This document shows, one piece after another, positions 6,158-12,731 of a stretch of 12,731 nt of DNA. The translations under genes and the position numbers were made by a program. The stretch's first letter is position 1, and every line of letters starts with the position of its first letter. The notes under the pieces were generated by a model that did no database searches, was not told the DNA's origin, and saw only the letters and a program-made list of their open reading frames with translations. The stretch comes from CAYSBK01 sp964429265. Lineage in GTDB: Bacteria; Planctomycetota; Phycisphaerae; Sedimentisphaerales; Anaerobacaceae. Location: positions 1 through 12,731 of the forward strand of contig CAYSBK010000059.1 of assembly GCA_964429265.1 (NCBI GenBank), written 5' to 3'.

Positions 6158-7421
6158 CCGTCTCGTTATCATCGGCCTCGACGGCGTGCCCTTTCGGATG
6201 ATAAGCGATTTCGCCGACACCGGCCTTATGCCCAATACCGCCACGCTTTTCAACGAGGGAACCCTGCGAAAGATGCAGTCCTCCATCCCCGAAATCTCTT
6301 CCGTCGCCTGGTCCTCCATCATAACGGGCGAGAACCCGGGCCGACACGGCATATTCGGATTCACCGACCTCAGGCCCGGCTCATACGACCTGCGCTTCCC
6401 CAACTTCGCCGACCTCCGGGCACCGGCCTTCTGGGAATCCGCACCCGGAAAATCCGTAATCCTCAACGTGCCCTCCACCTACCCCGTAAGGCCGATGAAC
6501 GGTGTGCACATCTCCGGCTTCGTCTCCATCGACATAAACCGAAGCGTCCACCCCCCGCAGCTCATCCCTAAGCTGCGCGACATCGATTACCGCCTCGACG
6601 TCGACTCGCAACTGGCACACAAGGACATCGAAATGTTCCTCCAAGACCTCGACGCAACGCTGGCCGCCAGGATCGAGGCCGCGATGTTCCTCTGGAACTG
6701 CATCGAATGGCAAACCTTTATGCTCACCTTCACCGGAACCGACCGCCTGATGCACTTTGCGTTCGATGCCTACGAGGACCCCCACCACAAGCTGCACGAC
6801 CGCTTTCTCGAGCACTTCCGCAAGATCGATGATTGCATCGGCCGGCTGCTGTCGCAGATGCAAGACACCGACGCCCTGATGATGCTTTCCGACCACGGCT
6901 TCGAAAGGCTGCAAACCGACGTTTACATAAACCACCTGCTCGCCGCCGAAGGCTTCCTGTCTTTCGACCCGCCCGATGCCCGTGACCTGGCCCACCTAAG
7001 CCCCGCCACGAAAGCCTTCGCGATGGACCCGGCCAGGATATACGTAAACACCACCGACCGGTTTCCGGCCGGCGGCGTCCGGCCAGACCAGAAACAGAAG
7101 GTACTCCAGCAGTTGAGCGAGCTTTTCCGGACCTTCGAAATCACCCACACCCCCGTCATAAAGCACATCTACCAGAAACAGCACATCTACGAGGGCCCCT
7201 ACGTCGACCACGGCCCGGACCTCGTGCTGGTTCCCGAGAAGGGCTTCAATCTAAAGGGAAAACCCGCCGCCGAAACGCTCACCGACACCGGCCCCTTTAG
7301 GGGCAAGCACACCCAGCACGACGCCTTCCTGTTCGTCCGCAACGCCGAAGTCAATGCCGCCGCCGAACCAACGGTCACCGACGCCGGCCGACTGATAAAA
7401 GAAATCATTGCCCGGCGATAG
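6147..7421 (+). CDS. Type I phosphodiesterase / nucleotide pyrophosphatase family protein (alkaline phosphatase superfamily)
   Basis: Predicted two-metal (usually zinc) hydrolase of phosphodiester or pyrophosphate bonds; exact substrate unknown. The 424-residue protein has the expected metal and nucleophile motifs in order: VIIGLDG with Asp12; ISSVAWSSIITGENPGRHGI (50-69) with Ser51 or Ser52 as nucleophile; GTDRLMHFAFD (197-207) with Asp199 and His203; LSDHGF (247-252) with Asp249 and His250; and GKHTQHDAF (386-394) with His388. No signal peptide or transmembrane segment is visible at the N-terminus, so it looks cytosolic. The start at 6147 (MAANRLVIIGLDG) is preceded by GGAAAG and begins at the conserved core; an upstream in-frame extension reads through the CysN fragment. 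A sulfatase is unlikely because no C/S-x-P-x-R motif is present. It ends 11 bp from the convergent fucosidase gene. Confidence 0.88.
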   Translation: MAANRLVIIGLDGVPFRMISDFADTGLMPNTATLFNEGTLRKMQSSIPEISSVAWSSIITGENPGRHGIFGFTDLRPGSYDLRFPNFADLRAPAFWESAPGKSVILNVPSTYPVRPMNGVHISGFVSIDINRSVHPPQLIPKLRDIDYRLDVDSQLAHKDIEMFLQDLDATLAARIEAAMFLWNCIEWQTFMLTFTGTDRLMHFAFDAYEDPHHKLHDRFLEHFRKIDDCIGRLLSQMQDTDALMMLSDHGFERLQTDVYINHLLAAEGFLSFDPPDARDLAHLSPATKAFAMDPARIYVNTTDRFPAGGVRPDQKQKVLQQLSELFRTFEITHTPVIKHIYQKQHIYEGPYVDHGPDLVLVPEKGFNLKGKPAAETLTDTGPFRGKHTQHDAFLFVRNAEVNAAAEPTVTDAGRLIKEIIARR

Positions 7422-7432
7422 ACGCCCCCCGC

Positions 7433-8830
7433 TTATTGCCCCAGCCTCAATACCACCACCGTATCAGCCGGGTCAAACACCGCTGTATTGTCGGTCTTAA
7501 GCCCAATCACCACCTCGCCGTTGTCCCGCTGCTCAAACTTCAACGGCTTTTTCTGCTCGTCCGCCAGAAAGTAAGCAACGTCAACCTTCCCTTGCACCGG
7601 CGGCACAACCACCTTGCCGTCCTCCGGCAGGTCAAATATGTGCAGGTAAAGCTTCCCCGGCTTGACCGTGCACCGCCCCCACGCAGGCCTGCCGATGCAA
7701 CTGCCTTCCGTGGCGTAGATGCTTTCGCCGTTCTTCTCCATCCACCTCCCCACCGCCTCCAGTATCCGCACCGCCTGCTCCGGAATAACGCCCTCAGCCG
7801 TCGGACCGACGTTCAGAAGATAGTTGCCTCCCTTGCTGGCAATATCCACCAGAAGCTGAATCACCGCCGACGGGCTTTTGTAGTCGGTGGCAAACTTGTT
7901 ATAGCCATAGGTCTTGTTCAGCGTGCCCGGATTCTCCCAGCCGTAGGGCAGCAGCCTGTCGGCCACCCTGTCGTCGTCCATCGAACGGTAGTCGCCCCAC
8001 TTGAAGCTCTTCCAGTCTCCCAGCCTGCTGTTTATCAAACAGTCGGGCTGCAGTATTCTTACCATCGCGATGATTTGCTCATTCTGCTGCGGTGTCTTTG
8101 TCCCCACTCCGTCAAACCAAATAATGTCAAGCGGCCCATATTGAACCAGCAACTCTCTCAACTGGGGCAGGGCCTTCGCCTTCAGGTACCTGTCGAAATC
8201 CTCCCGCGTGGTGTTTGGATAATCCCACGTATTGCCCTCGCCCTGGTTCGCACAAAAAGCCGCCGGATGATGCCAGTCACGGTCCACCGAATAATAACAC
8301 CCGAACCTGATTCCCTGCCTTCGGCATTCCCGCGACAGCTCCCTGATCGGGTCCCGCCCGAACGGCGTTGCATCCACGATGTTGTAACTGCTGACCTTTG
8401 AATGGTACATCGCGAATCCATCATGGTGCTTGGCGGTGATCACCATATACTTCATCCCCGCTCGCCGCGCAAGGCTCACCCACTTTCTCGCATCGAACTT
8501 CACCGGATTGAACTGGTCCGCCAGCTTGGCATATTCCGCCGCCGGAATCCTCTTCTTCCACATAATCCATTCGCTGTAGCCGGCCGACTTCTCACCCTTC
8601 CACTGTCCCGCCGGTATCGCATAAAGCCCCCAGTGGATAAACATACCGAACCTTGCCTTGCTCCACCACCGAAGCCGCAACTCCTTCAGCGCCTCCGTCT
8701 CGTGCCACAACCCGTCGGGCCCGATGTGACCCTCGGCTGCCTCCTGCTGTCCTGCAAGAGCTACGCCGCCCCCGGCACCACACACGATCACCAACACCGC
8801 CGCAAACCACAACAACTTCCCACTTCGCAT
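7433..8830 (-). CDS. Secreted alpha-L-fucosidase, glycoside hydrolase family 29
   Basis: Removes terminal alpha-L-fucose from glycans by a retaining mechanism. The protein (465 residues) has a signal peptide (MRSGK, hydrophobic 6-25, likely cleavage after VALAG) and then the GH29 barrel. Landmarks are WWSKARFGMFIHWGLYAIP (55-73), TAKHHDGFAMY (132-142), GIRFGCYYSVDRDWHHP (173-189), and LDIIWFDG (234-241), where Asp240 is the expected nucleophile. WENPGTLNKTYGYN (298-311) and GGNYLLNVGPTAEG (334-347) are further family signatures. The acid/base residue could not be assigned. A short beta-rich C-terminal domain follows from about 375. I chose ATG 8830 because GGGGA precedes it by 6 nt; ATG 8854 and TTG 8860 (with AGAGG 8 nt upstream) would add 8-10 residues. 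It is divergent from the sugar ABC operon, which suggests shared induction. Confidence 0.95.
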   Translation of the reverse strand: MRSGKLLWFAAVLVIVCGAGGGVALAGQQEAAEGHIGPDGLWHETEALKELRLRWWSKARFGMFIHWGLYAIPAGQWKGEKSAGYSEWIMWKKRIPAAEYAKLADQFNPVKFDARKWVSLARRAGMKYMVITAKHHDGFAMYHSKVSSYNIVDATPFGRDPIRELSRECRRQGIRFGCYYSVDRDWHHPAAFCANQGEGNTWDYPNTTREDFDRYLKAKALPQLRELLVQYGPLDIIWFDGVGTKTPQQNEQIIAMVRILQPDCLINSRLGDWKSFKWGDYRSMDDDRVADRLLPYGWENPGTLNKTYGYNKFATDYKSPSAVIQLLVDIASKGGNYLLNVGPTAEGVIPEQAVRILEAVGRWMEKNGESIYATEGSCIGRPAWGRCTVKPGKLYLHIFDLPEDGKVVVPPVQGKVDVAYFLADEQKKPLKFEQRDNGEVVIGLKTDNTAVFDPADTVVVLRLGQ

Positions 8831-8893
8831 TAACATTCCCCATCTCATAGCCATTTTCAATTTCGCTGCCTCTCCGCGCCTGCTTTGCCGCCT

Positions 8894-8921
8894 ATCGTAA
8901 ACTCCTTGCTGCCCTTGTCAA
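8894..8921 (-). promoter_or_regulatory. Sigma70-type promoter for the fucosidase gene
   Basis: The minus strand has a perfect TTGACA (8921-8916), a 16-nt spacer and TACGAT (8899-8894, 4 of 6 of the -10 consensus). Transcription would start near 8887, leaving a leader of about 57 nt to the ATG at 8830. It lies close to, and divergent from, the promoter of the sugar ABC operon. Confidence 0.6.
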
Positions 8922-8967
8922 AGGCAAAAGACCGCCGACTCACCCCGGCCGCGGCACCGATAAATGG

Positions 8968-8996
8968 TTGTCCCAACTATTCCACCCGTATAAAAT
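8968..8996 (+). promoter_or_regulatory. Sigma70-type promoter for the sugar ABC operon
   Basis: TTGTCC (8968-8973, 4 of 6) is followed after 17 nt by TAAAAT (8991-8996, 5 of 6). Transcription would begin near 9003, giving a leader of about 70 nt that contains a perfect inverted repeat and a ribosome binding site. The -10 region is one of the few AT-rich stretches around, and the spacing is ideal. Confidence 0.55.
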
Positions 8997-9010
8997 GTCC
9001 GTGTGTTACC

Positions 9011-9030
9011 GCCGGGTCGATGTACCCGGC
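9011..9030. promoter_or_regulatory. Perfect inverted repeat GCCGGGT-N6-ACCCGGC, operator or leader hairpin
   Basis: Seven-base arms flank CGATGT. The repeat lies about 8 nt downstream of the predicted transcription start and 43 nt upstream of the binding-protein ATG. At the DNA level this is where a repressor would block the promoter; at the RNA level it forms a GC-rich hairpin. Sugar ABC operons are often controlled by LacI-family or similar repressors with palindromic operators, but this sequence does not match a motif I can name. Confidence 0.45.
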
Positions 9031-9072
9031 CGCAATGACGATCGTCGAAACATTTTAAGGAAAACTGCGCAA

Positions 9073-10041
9073 ATGAAGAAAGCCATTCTCCCGATTATCA
9101 TCGTCGCCGTAGTGGTCCTCTCCATCGTTGTCGGACTGCTGCGAAGGTCAGGCCCACACGCTACAGACCAGGTCACCATCGCCGTCATCCCCAAGGCCAC
9201 CACCCACAAGTTCTGGCAGTCCGTCCGCGCCGGCGCCCAGAAAGCCGCCGACGAGGCCGCAGCCAGAATGTTCTGGAACGGCCCGGAACGTGAAACCGAC
9301 CGCGAAAAGCAAACGCAGATAGTCGAGGACTTCATCGTCCAGAAGGTCTCTGCGATCGTCCTGGCGCCGCTCGACAGCAAGGCCCTCGTGCCGGTCGTCG
9401 AACGTGTCCACGCACAGGGAATCCCCTGCGCCATCATCGACTCCGCAATAGAAACCGACAAGTACGTCTGCTTCGCCGCGACCGACAACTACAAGGGCGG
9501 CGTGATGGCCGCCAGGAGAATGGGAAAAATCCTCAACGGAACCGGAAAAATCATCGTCGTAAAGTACGTCCAGGGCTCGGCATCAACAACGAACCGGGAA
9601 AATGGTTTTATTGACACGATAAAAAGCGAATTTCCTGGCATCCAAATCGTGGACGCACAGTATGGAGGCGACACCCGTGAAACCGCCCTGCGAGCAACCG
9701 AAGACATGCTCACCCGGCACGCCGACCTCGACGGACTCTATGCCTGCAATGCCTCCACGTCCGCCGGGGCCTTGCGCGCCCTCCAGAGCCGACATCTCGC
9801 CGGCAAAATAAAAATGGTCGGATTCGACGCCGACGAGATACTTATCAACGGCCTCAAGGCCGGCCAGATCGATTCCCTCGTTGTCCAGAACCCCTTCCAG
9901 ATGGGCTATCAGGGAGTCAAGGCCGTCCTCGCAGCACTTCAGGGCAAAACCGTACCCAAGAGAATCGACACCGGCGTGCGCCTGGTAACACGCGAAAACC
10001 TTAACGACCCCGATATCCAGGAGTTGCTCCGTTCGCAATGA
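9073..10041 (+). CDS. Sugar ABC transporter substrate-binding protein, RbsB-like (periplasmic binding protein 4 family)
   Basis: Binds a monosaccharide outside the cytoplasmic membrane for import. The 322-residue protein has the type I periplasmic-binding fold landmarks: VTIAVIPKATTHKFWQS (34-50, ribose-binding-type FW motif), VSAIVLAPLDSKAL (92-105), CAIIDSAI (119-126), FAATDNYKGG (134-143), GSASTTNRENGF (168-179, with a probable sugar-contacting Arg175), MVGFDADE (248-255) and VVQNPFQMGYQG (270-281). The N-terminus has a hydrophobic run (5-22) followed by LLRRSG, with no lipobox and no clear AxA cleavage site, so it may stay anchored. I chose ATG 9073, right before the signal segment, with AAGGA 11 nt upstream; upstream codons from TTG 8968 are promoter sequence. 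Its stop overlaps the ATPase start (ATGA). Substrate is not determinable; the adjacent fucosidase makes fucose a candidate. Confidence 0.93.
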   Translation: MKKAILPIIIVAVVVLSIVVGLLRRSGPHATDQVTIAVIPKATTHKFWQSVRAGAQKAADEAAARMFWNGPERETDREKQTQIVEDFIVQKVSAIVLAPLDSKALVPVVERVHAQGIPCAIIDSAIETDKYVCFAATDNYKGGVMAARRMGKILNGTGKIIVVKYVQGSASTTNRENGFIDTIKSEFPGIQIVDAQYGGDTRETALRATEDMLTRHADLDGLYACNASTSAGALRALQSRHLAGKIKMVGFDADEILINGLKAGQIDSLVVQNPFQMGYQGVKAVLAALQGKTVPKRIDTGVRLVTRENLNDPDIQELLRSQ

Positions 10042-11564
10042 CCAACGCCGACTCGAAAAGCCCTTCGGCCTCTGCCGTTGCACTGCGGATGGTCGGAATC
10101 TCGAAACGCTTCGGCCCCGTACAGGCCCTTGAAGACGTCACCTTCCGGCTCAAGACCGGCACCATACACGCCCTTGTCGGGGAAAACGGCGCCGGAAAAA
10201 GCACCCTTATGAAAATCCTCGCCGGTGCCGAACAGCCCGACACCGGTTCAATAGAACTGCACGGCAAAACCTGCCGCTTCACCTCACCCAAAGATGCCCT
10301 GGCCGCCGGAGTGGCGATGATTTACCAGGAACTCGATCTCGCCGACCACCTCACCGTCGCCGAAAACGTATTTCTCGCCAATGAGCCCAAGGGCCGTTTC
10401 CCTTTCACCATCGACCGCCACGCCATGGCAGCCGAGACCGCCCGCCTGGCACGCCGATTCAATTTCGACATCGACCCTGACGCACTCGTGGCCGAGCTGC
10501 CCACGGCAAAACGCCAGATAGTCGAAATCCTCAAGGCCCTGGCACGCAACACCACCATCGTCGTAATGGACGAACCCACAGCCTCGCTGGCCGAGGAGCA
10601 GGTCCACCATCTCTTCGACATCCTCAGGCAGCTCCGCGAAAACGACATAAGCATCATTTATATCTCCCACAGGCTCGAAGAAATAATAGGACTTGCCGAC
10701 GAGGTGACCGTCCTCCGCGACGGCCGGGTCGTACATTCCGAGCCTATCGAGTACCTCGACATACCCAAAATCGTCCGGTTTATGGTCGGACGTGAACTCA
10801 ACCAGTTCTTTCCGAAACGCCACGCCAAAATCGGCCCGACGCTGGTAAAGGTCTCAAACCTTTCCCAGCCCCCACAGGTCAGCGGCGTGTCTTTTGAAAT
10901 TCGTCGCGGCCAGATAGTCGGCCTTGCAGGACTTGTCGGCGCAGGCAGAACCACCCTTGCAAGGTCCATCTTCGCCGTCACACCACCGGCAACCGGCATC
11001 GTCCTGCTCAACGACCAACCGCTGCGACTCAACTCGCCCGCCGACGCCATAGCCGCAGGCATCGCCTACCTCACCGAAGACAGAAAACGAACCGGGCTGT
11101 TTCCCCAGCTTCCCTGCACCTGGAACATCACGCTGCCCAGTCTCGCATCCATCGGCATGAAGTCCATCATACGCCCCGCCCGCGAAAACAAGATCGCCGC
11201 AGACATCGCCCGCCGGATAGCAATCAGGCCCGTCGCACCGGACGCCCCGGCAAGTGCACTATCCGGCGGAAACCAGCAAAAACTGCTCATCGCAAGGTGG
11301 CTGCTGGCTGACTCCCGGTTCCTCATCTTCGATGAACCAACGCGCGGCATCGACGTCGGAGCAAAAAAAGAGGTCTACGAGTTGCTCAACGCCTTGGCCG
11401 AGCAGGGAAAGGCGATCCTGCTCATATCTTCCGAGCTGCCCGAGCTTTTCGGTATCGCCGACCGCATCCTTGTGATGCGAAGAGGCCGACTCGTCGCCGA
11501 CCTCGCTACCGACCAAACAAGTCCCGAAGAAATTATGCACCTGGCCGCTGTCGAGGAAAATTAA
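10038..11564 (+). CDS. Sugar ABC transporter ATP-binding protein with two nucleotide-binding domains, RbsA/MglA-like
   Basis: Cytoplasmic ATPase of a carbohydrate importer, 508 residues, normal for the family. Domain 1: Walker A GENGAGKS (48-55), Q-loop IYQELDLADHLTVAEN (95-110), signature region LPTAKRQIVEI (154-164), Walker B IVVMDEPTA (174-182) and His211 in the H-loop. Domain 2: degenerate Walker A GLVGAGRTT (298-306), TEDRKRTGLFP (346-356), canonical signature LSGGNQQKLLIARWL (408-422), Walker B FLIFDEPTRGIDVGA (428-442), and Ser in place of the H-loop His (LLISSELPEL). The weaker second Walker A is typical of RbsA-type proteins. The domain 1 signature, LPTAK instead of LS-x-[GA]-x, is less usual. 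The start overlaps the binding-protein stop; AGGAG lies 14 nt upstream, so coupling probably drives initiation. Three bases separate its stop from the permease start. Confidence 0.96.
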   Translation: MTNADSKSPSASAVALRMVGISKRFGPVQALEDVTFRLKTGTIHALVGENGAGKSTLMKILAGAEQPDTGSIELHGKTCRFTSPKDALAAGVAMIYQELDLADHLTVAENVFLANEPKGRFPFTIDRHAMAAETARLARRFNFDIDPDALVAELPTAKRQIVEILKALARNTTIVVMDEPTASLAEEQVHHLFDILRQLRENDISIIYISHRLEEIIGLADEVTVLRDGRVVHSEPIEYLDIPKIVRFMVGRELNQFFPKRHAKIGPTLVKVSNLSQPPQVSGVSFEIRRGQIVGLAGLVGAGRTTLARSIFAVTPPATGIVLLNDQPLRLNSPADAIAAGIAYLTEDRKRTGLFPQLPCTWNITLPSLASIGMKSIIRPARENKIAADIARRIAIRPVAPDAPASALSGGNQQKLLIARWLLADSRFLIFDEPTRGIDVGAKKEVYELLNALAEQGKAILLISSELPELFGIADRILVMRRGRLVADLATDQTSPEEIMHLAAVEEN

Positions 11565-11567
11565 GCC

Positions 11568-12605
11568 ATGAGCGACAAGCACCTCACTATGAACAAGTTC
11601 GCCCGCCAGCTCCTGCCTTTCGCCAGTCTGGCCCTGATTGTCTGCTGCCTGTCGGTGCTCCAGCCGAACACCTTCCTGACGCTGACCAACCTGCTCAATC
11701 TTCTTCGCCGCTGCAGCGTCAACGGAATTATGGCCGTCGGTATGACCGCCGTTATCATCTCCGCCGGCATTGACCTGTCGGTCGGCTCAATGCTCGCCTT
11801 AGCCGGTATGGTCGGCGCCTATAGTATGATAGTCCTCGGCGGGCCGGACCCCCAGGGCTGGCCTCTGTTGGTCGGGACCTTCGTAGGAATCCTCACTGCG
11901 GCCGTCTGCGGCCTGCTCAACGGCCTGTTCATCACGAAGCTAAAACTCCAGCCCTTCATCGTTACGCTCGGAACAATGAGCGCCTACCGCGGCATATCAT
12001 ACGTAATGAACGACGGCCAGCCCTTCAACGTCCCGCACTACGACTACCTCGGCGAAGGAATCCTGCCGCTGTTCAGCACCGCCCACACCGACGCCACCGG
12101 CAACGTCATCCGCCAAACCTATGGAATCCCCGTATCCGTTGCAATCTTCGTCGTAATCGTCGCAGTCGCCGGCTTCCTCCTGAAGTACACCAGGTTCGGC
12201 CGACACGTCTACGCCATCGGCTCGAACCGAGAGGCTGCCTTCCACGCCGGAGTCAACATCGATCGAAACCTCATCGCCGTTTACACCATCACCGGCCTGC
12301 TGGTCGGGATCGCCGCTATGATAGCCACAAGCCGGGTCGTCTCCGCACAGCCCACCGCCGGCATCTCGCTTGAGCTTGACATCATCGCCGCCGTCGTCAT
12401 CGGTGGTGCAAGCCTCGCCGGCGGACAGGGAACCGTCACGGGAACCATAGTCGGAACCCTGCTCATCGGACTTCTGCGAAATGGCTGTACGCTGCTCGGA
12501 ATCTCCACCAACGTCCAGTTGATTGTCATCGGCGCCATCATCATCGCCGCCGTCGCCATCGACCAGCTCGCACGCTCACGAGCAGAGCCCCACACTCACG
12601 CCTGA
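11568..12605 (+). CDS. Sugar ABC transporter permease, RbsC-like
   Basis: Inner-membrane channel subunit, 345 residues, expected to act as a dimer with the double ATPase. Hydrophobic segments cover about 13-31, 51-90, 99-122, 189-205, 234-253, 271-283, 288-303 and 317-331. Family landmarks are GIDLSVGSMLALAG (67-80), NGLFITKLKLQPFIVTLGTMSAYRG (118-142), the cytoplasmic ATPase-contact region RFGRHVYAIGSNREAAFHAGVN (209-230), SRVVSAQPTAG (255-265) and IGGASLAGGQGTVTGTIVG (278-296). The C-terminus is short and hydrophilic. GAGG stands 11 nt before the ATG at 11568; an alternative ATG at 11589 would drop seven residues. It is the third gene of a tight operon with the binding protein and ATPase. 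Close relatives carry ribose, galactose, xylose or fucose-type sugars, so the substrate remains open. Confidence 0.95.
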   Translation: MSDKHLTMNKFARQLLPFASLALIVCCLSVLQPNTFLTLTNLLNLLRRCSVNGIMAVGMTAVIISAGIDLSVGSMLALAGMVGAYSMIVLGGPDPQGWPLLVGTFVGILTAAVCGLLNGLFITKLKLQPFIVTLGTMSAYRGISYVMNDGQPFNVPHYDYLGEGILPLFSTAHTDATGNVIRQTYGIPVSVAIFVVIVAVAGFLLKYTRFGRHVYAIGSNREAAFHAGVNIDRNLIAVYTITGLLVGIAAMIATSRVVSAQPTAGISLELDIIAAVVIGGASLAGGQGTVTGTIVGTLLIGLLRNGCTLLGISTNVQLIVIGAIIIAAVAIDQLARSRAEPHTHA

Positions 12606-12635
12606 CCCGCCGCTGACTGTCCCGGAGACTGCGGC

Positions 12636-12674
12636 ATGAGCCGGCAGAATCAAGGATTCTTTGCCGGTGTTGAC
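12636..12674 (+). other. Thirteen-codon ORF with Shine-Dalgarno, possible leader peptide
   Basis: The ATG at 12636 is preceded by GGAG with 8 nt spacing and reads MSRQNQGFFAGVD before TGA. It lies 31 bp after the permease and overlaps a strong hairpin. It has the size and position of a leader peptide for a downstream gene, but such short ORFs arise by chance and no run of one regulatory codon is present. Confidence 0.25.
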
Positions 12675-12690
12675 TGAAAACCGCCGGCAA
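12641..12690 (+). other. Mutually exclusive hairpins after the sugar operon
   Basis: CCGGCAGAATC (12641-12651) pairs with GATTC plus TGCCGG (12655-12667, two-T bulge) around a 3-nt loop. The same TTGCCGG (12661-12667) can pair instead with CCGGCAA (12684-12690). The two foldings exclude each other, as in attenuators, and they are followed by a terminator-like stem. A simple compound terminator or mRNA-stabilising structure is equally possible. Confidence 0.4.
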
Positions 12691-12731
12691 GGCCAGAACG
12701 AGATCGCCCAGGGAGCTGGGCTTTATTATCA
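12667..12731 (+). CDS. Possible start of a further gene (partial, 3' end beyond window)
   Basis: GTG at 12667 or TTG at 12670 opens a frame that stays open to the window edge, beginning VLTENRRQGQNEIAQGAGLY. AAGGA at 12652-12656 lies 10 nt before the GTG. The stretch is too short to recognise a family, and it overlaps hairpins and a terminator-like stem, which argues against it. If real, it would be the fourth gene of the sugar operon. Confidence 0.2.
   Translation, partial: MLTENRRQGQNEIAQGAGLYY
12706..12731 (+). terminator. Rho-independent terminator-like stem after the sugar ABC operon
   Basis: GCCCAG (12706-12711), a GGAG loop and CTGGGC (12716-12721) form a perfect 6-bp GC-rich stem, followed by TTTATTAT. 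The stem is short and the T tract interrupted, so strength is uncertain. It sits about 100 bp after the permease stop and could instead be part of an attenuator or inside a following gene. Confidence 0.45.

Noticed and set aside
6147..7421. Possible sulfatase, given the CysN fragment and fucosidase nearby
   Set aside because: The C/S-x-P-x-R formylglycine motif is absent; the nucleophile region is ISSVAWSSIITG, as in type I phosphodiesterases.
7436..8401. Plus-strand ORF of 321 codons
   Set aside because: It lies wholly antisense to the clear GH29 fucosidase.

Overview
The window is a GC-rich bacterial segment with eight confident protein-coding genes, one truncated gene remnant and short regulatory stretches. 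No rRNA, tRNA, CRISPR array or insertion sequence was seen. Gene content suggests the PVC superphylum, most likely Planctomycetota (a Phycisphaerae/Sedimentisphaerales-like lineage). The main reason is the glutamine-rich membrane coiled-coil protein with a C-terminal IPRRYEGAVKNYF motif, which recalls planctomycete proteins. A secreted GH29 fucosidase and a DALTQ-type iron alcohol dehydrogenase fit this. The placement is an inference from protein style, not from a marker gene.

Left part (1-4256, all minus strand): a large membrane coiled-coil protein, then 37 bp downstream a lipoprotein solute-binding protein, then, with a 4-bp ATGA overlap, a long permease made of two fused transmembrane halves that runs off the left edge. 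The last two genes form an FbpA/FbpB-type ABC importer; its ATPase would lie beyond the edge. A good sigma70-type promoter and a tandem 7-bp direct repeat lie upstream of the coiled-coil gene.

Middle part (4567-7421, plus strand): an intact iron-dependent alcohol dehydrogenase; then, starting exactly at its stop codon, the C-terminal beta-barrel part of a CysN-type sulfate adenylyltransferase GTPase subunit without its GTPase domain; then, overlapping the end of that fragment, an alkaline-phosphatase-superfamily phosphodiesterase. The CysN fragment looks like the scar of a deletion or rearrangement.

Right part (7433-12731): a secreted alpha-L-fucosidase on the minus strand, divergent from a sugar ABC importer operon on the plus strand (RbsB-like binding protein, RbsA-like double ATPase, RbsC-like permease). 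Both directions have recognisable promoters, and a perfect 7-bp inverted repeat sits at the start of the importer transcript. Downstream of the permease are a 13-codon ORF with a Shine-Dalgarno sequence, mutually exclusive hairpins, a terminator-like stem, and possibly the start of another gene.

Together, the fucosidase, the sugar importer and a FucO-type alcohol dehydrogenase suggest scavenging of fucose-containing glycans: fucosidase releases a sugar, the ABC system imports it, and the dehydrogenase could reduce an aldehyde from its breakdown. This is a context argument only. No fucose isomerase, kinase or aldolase is in the window.
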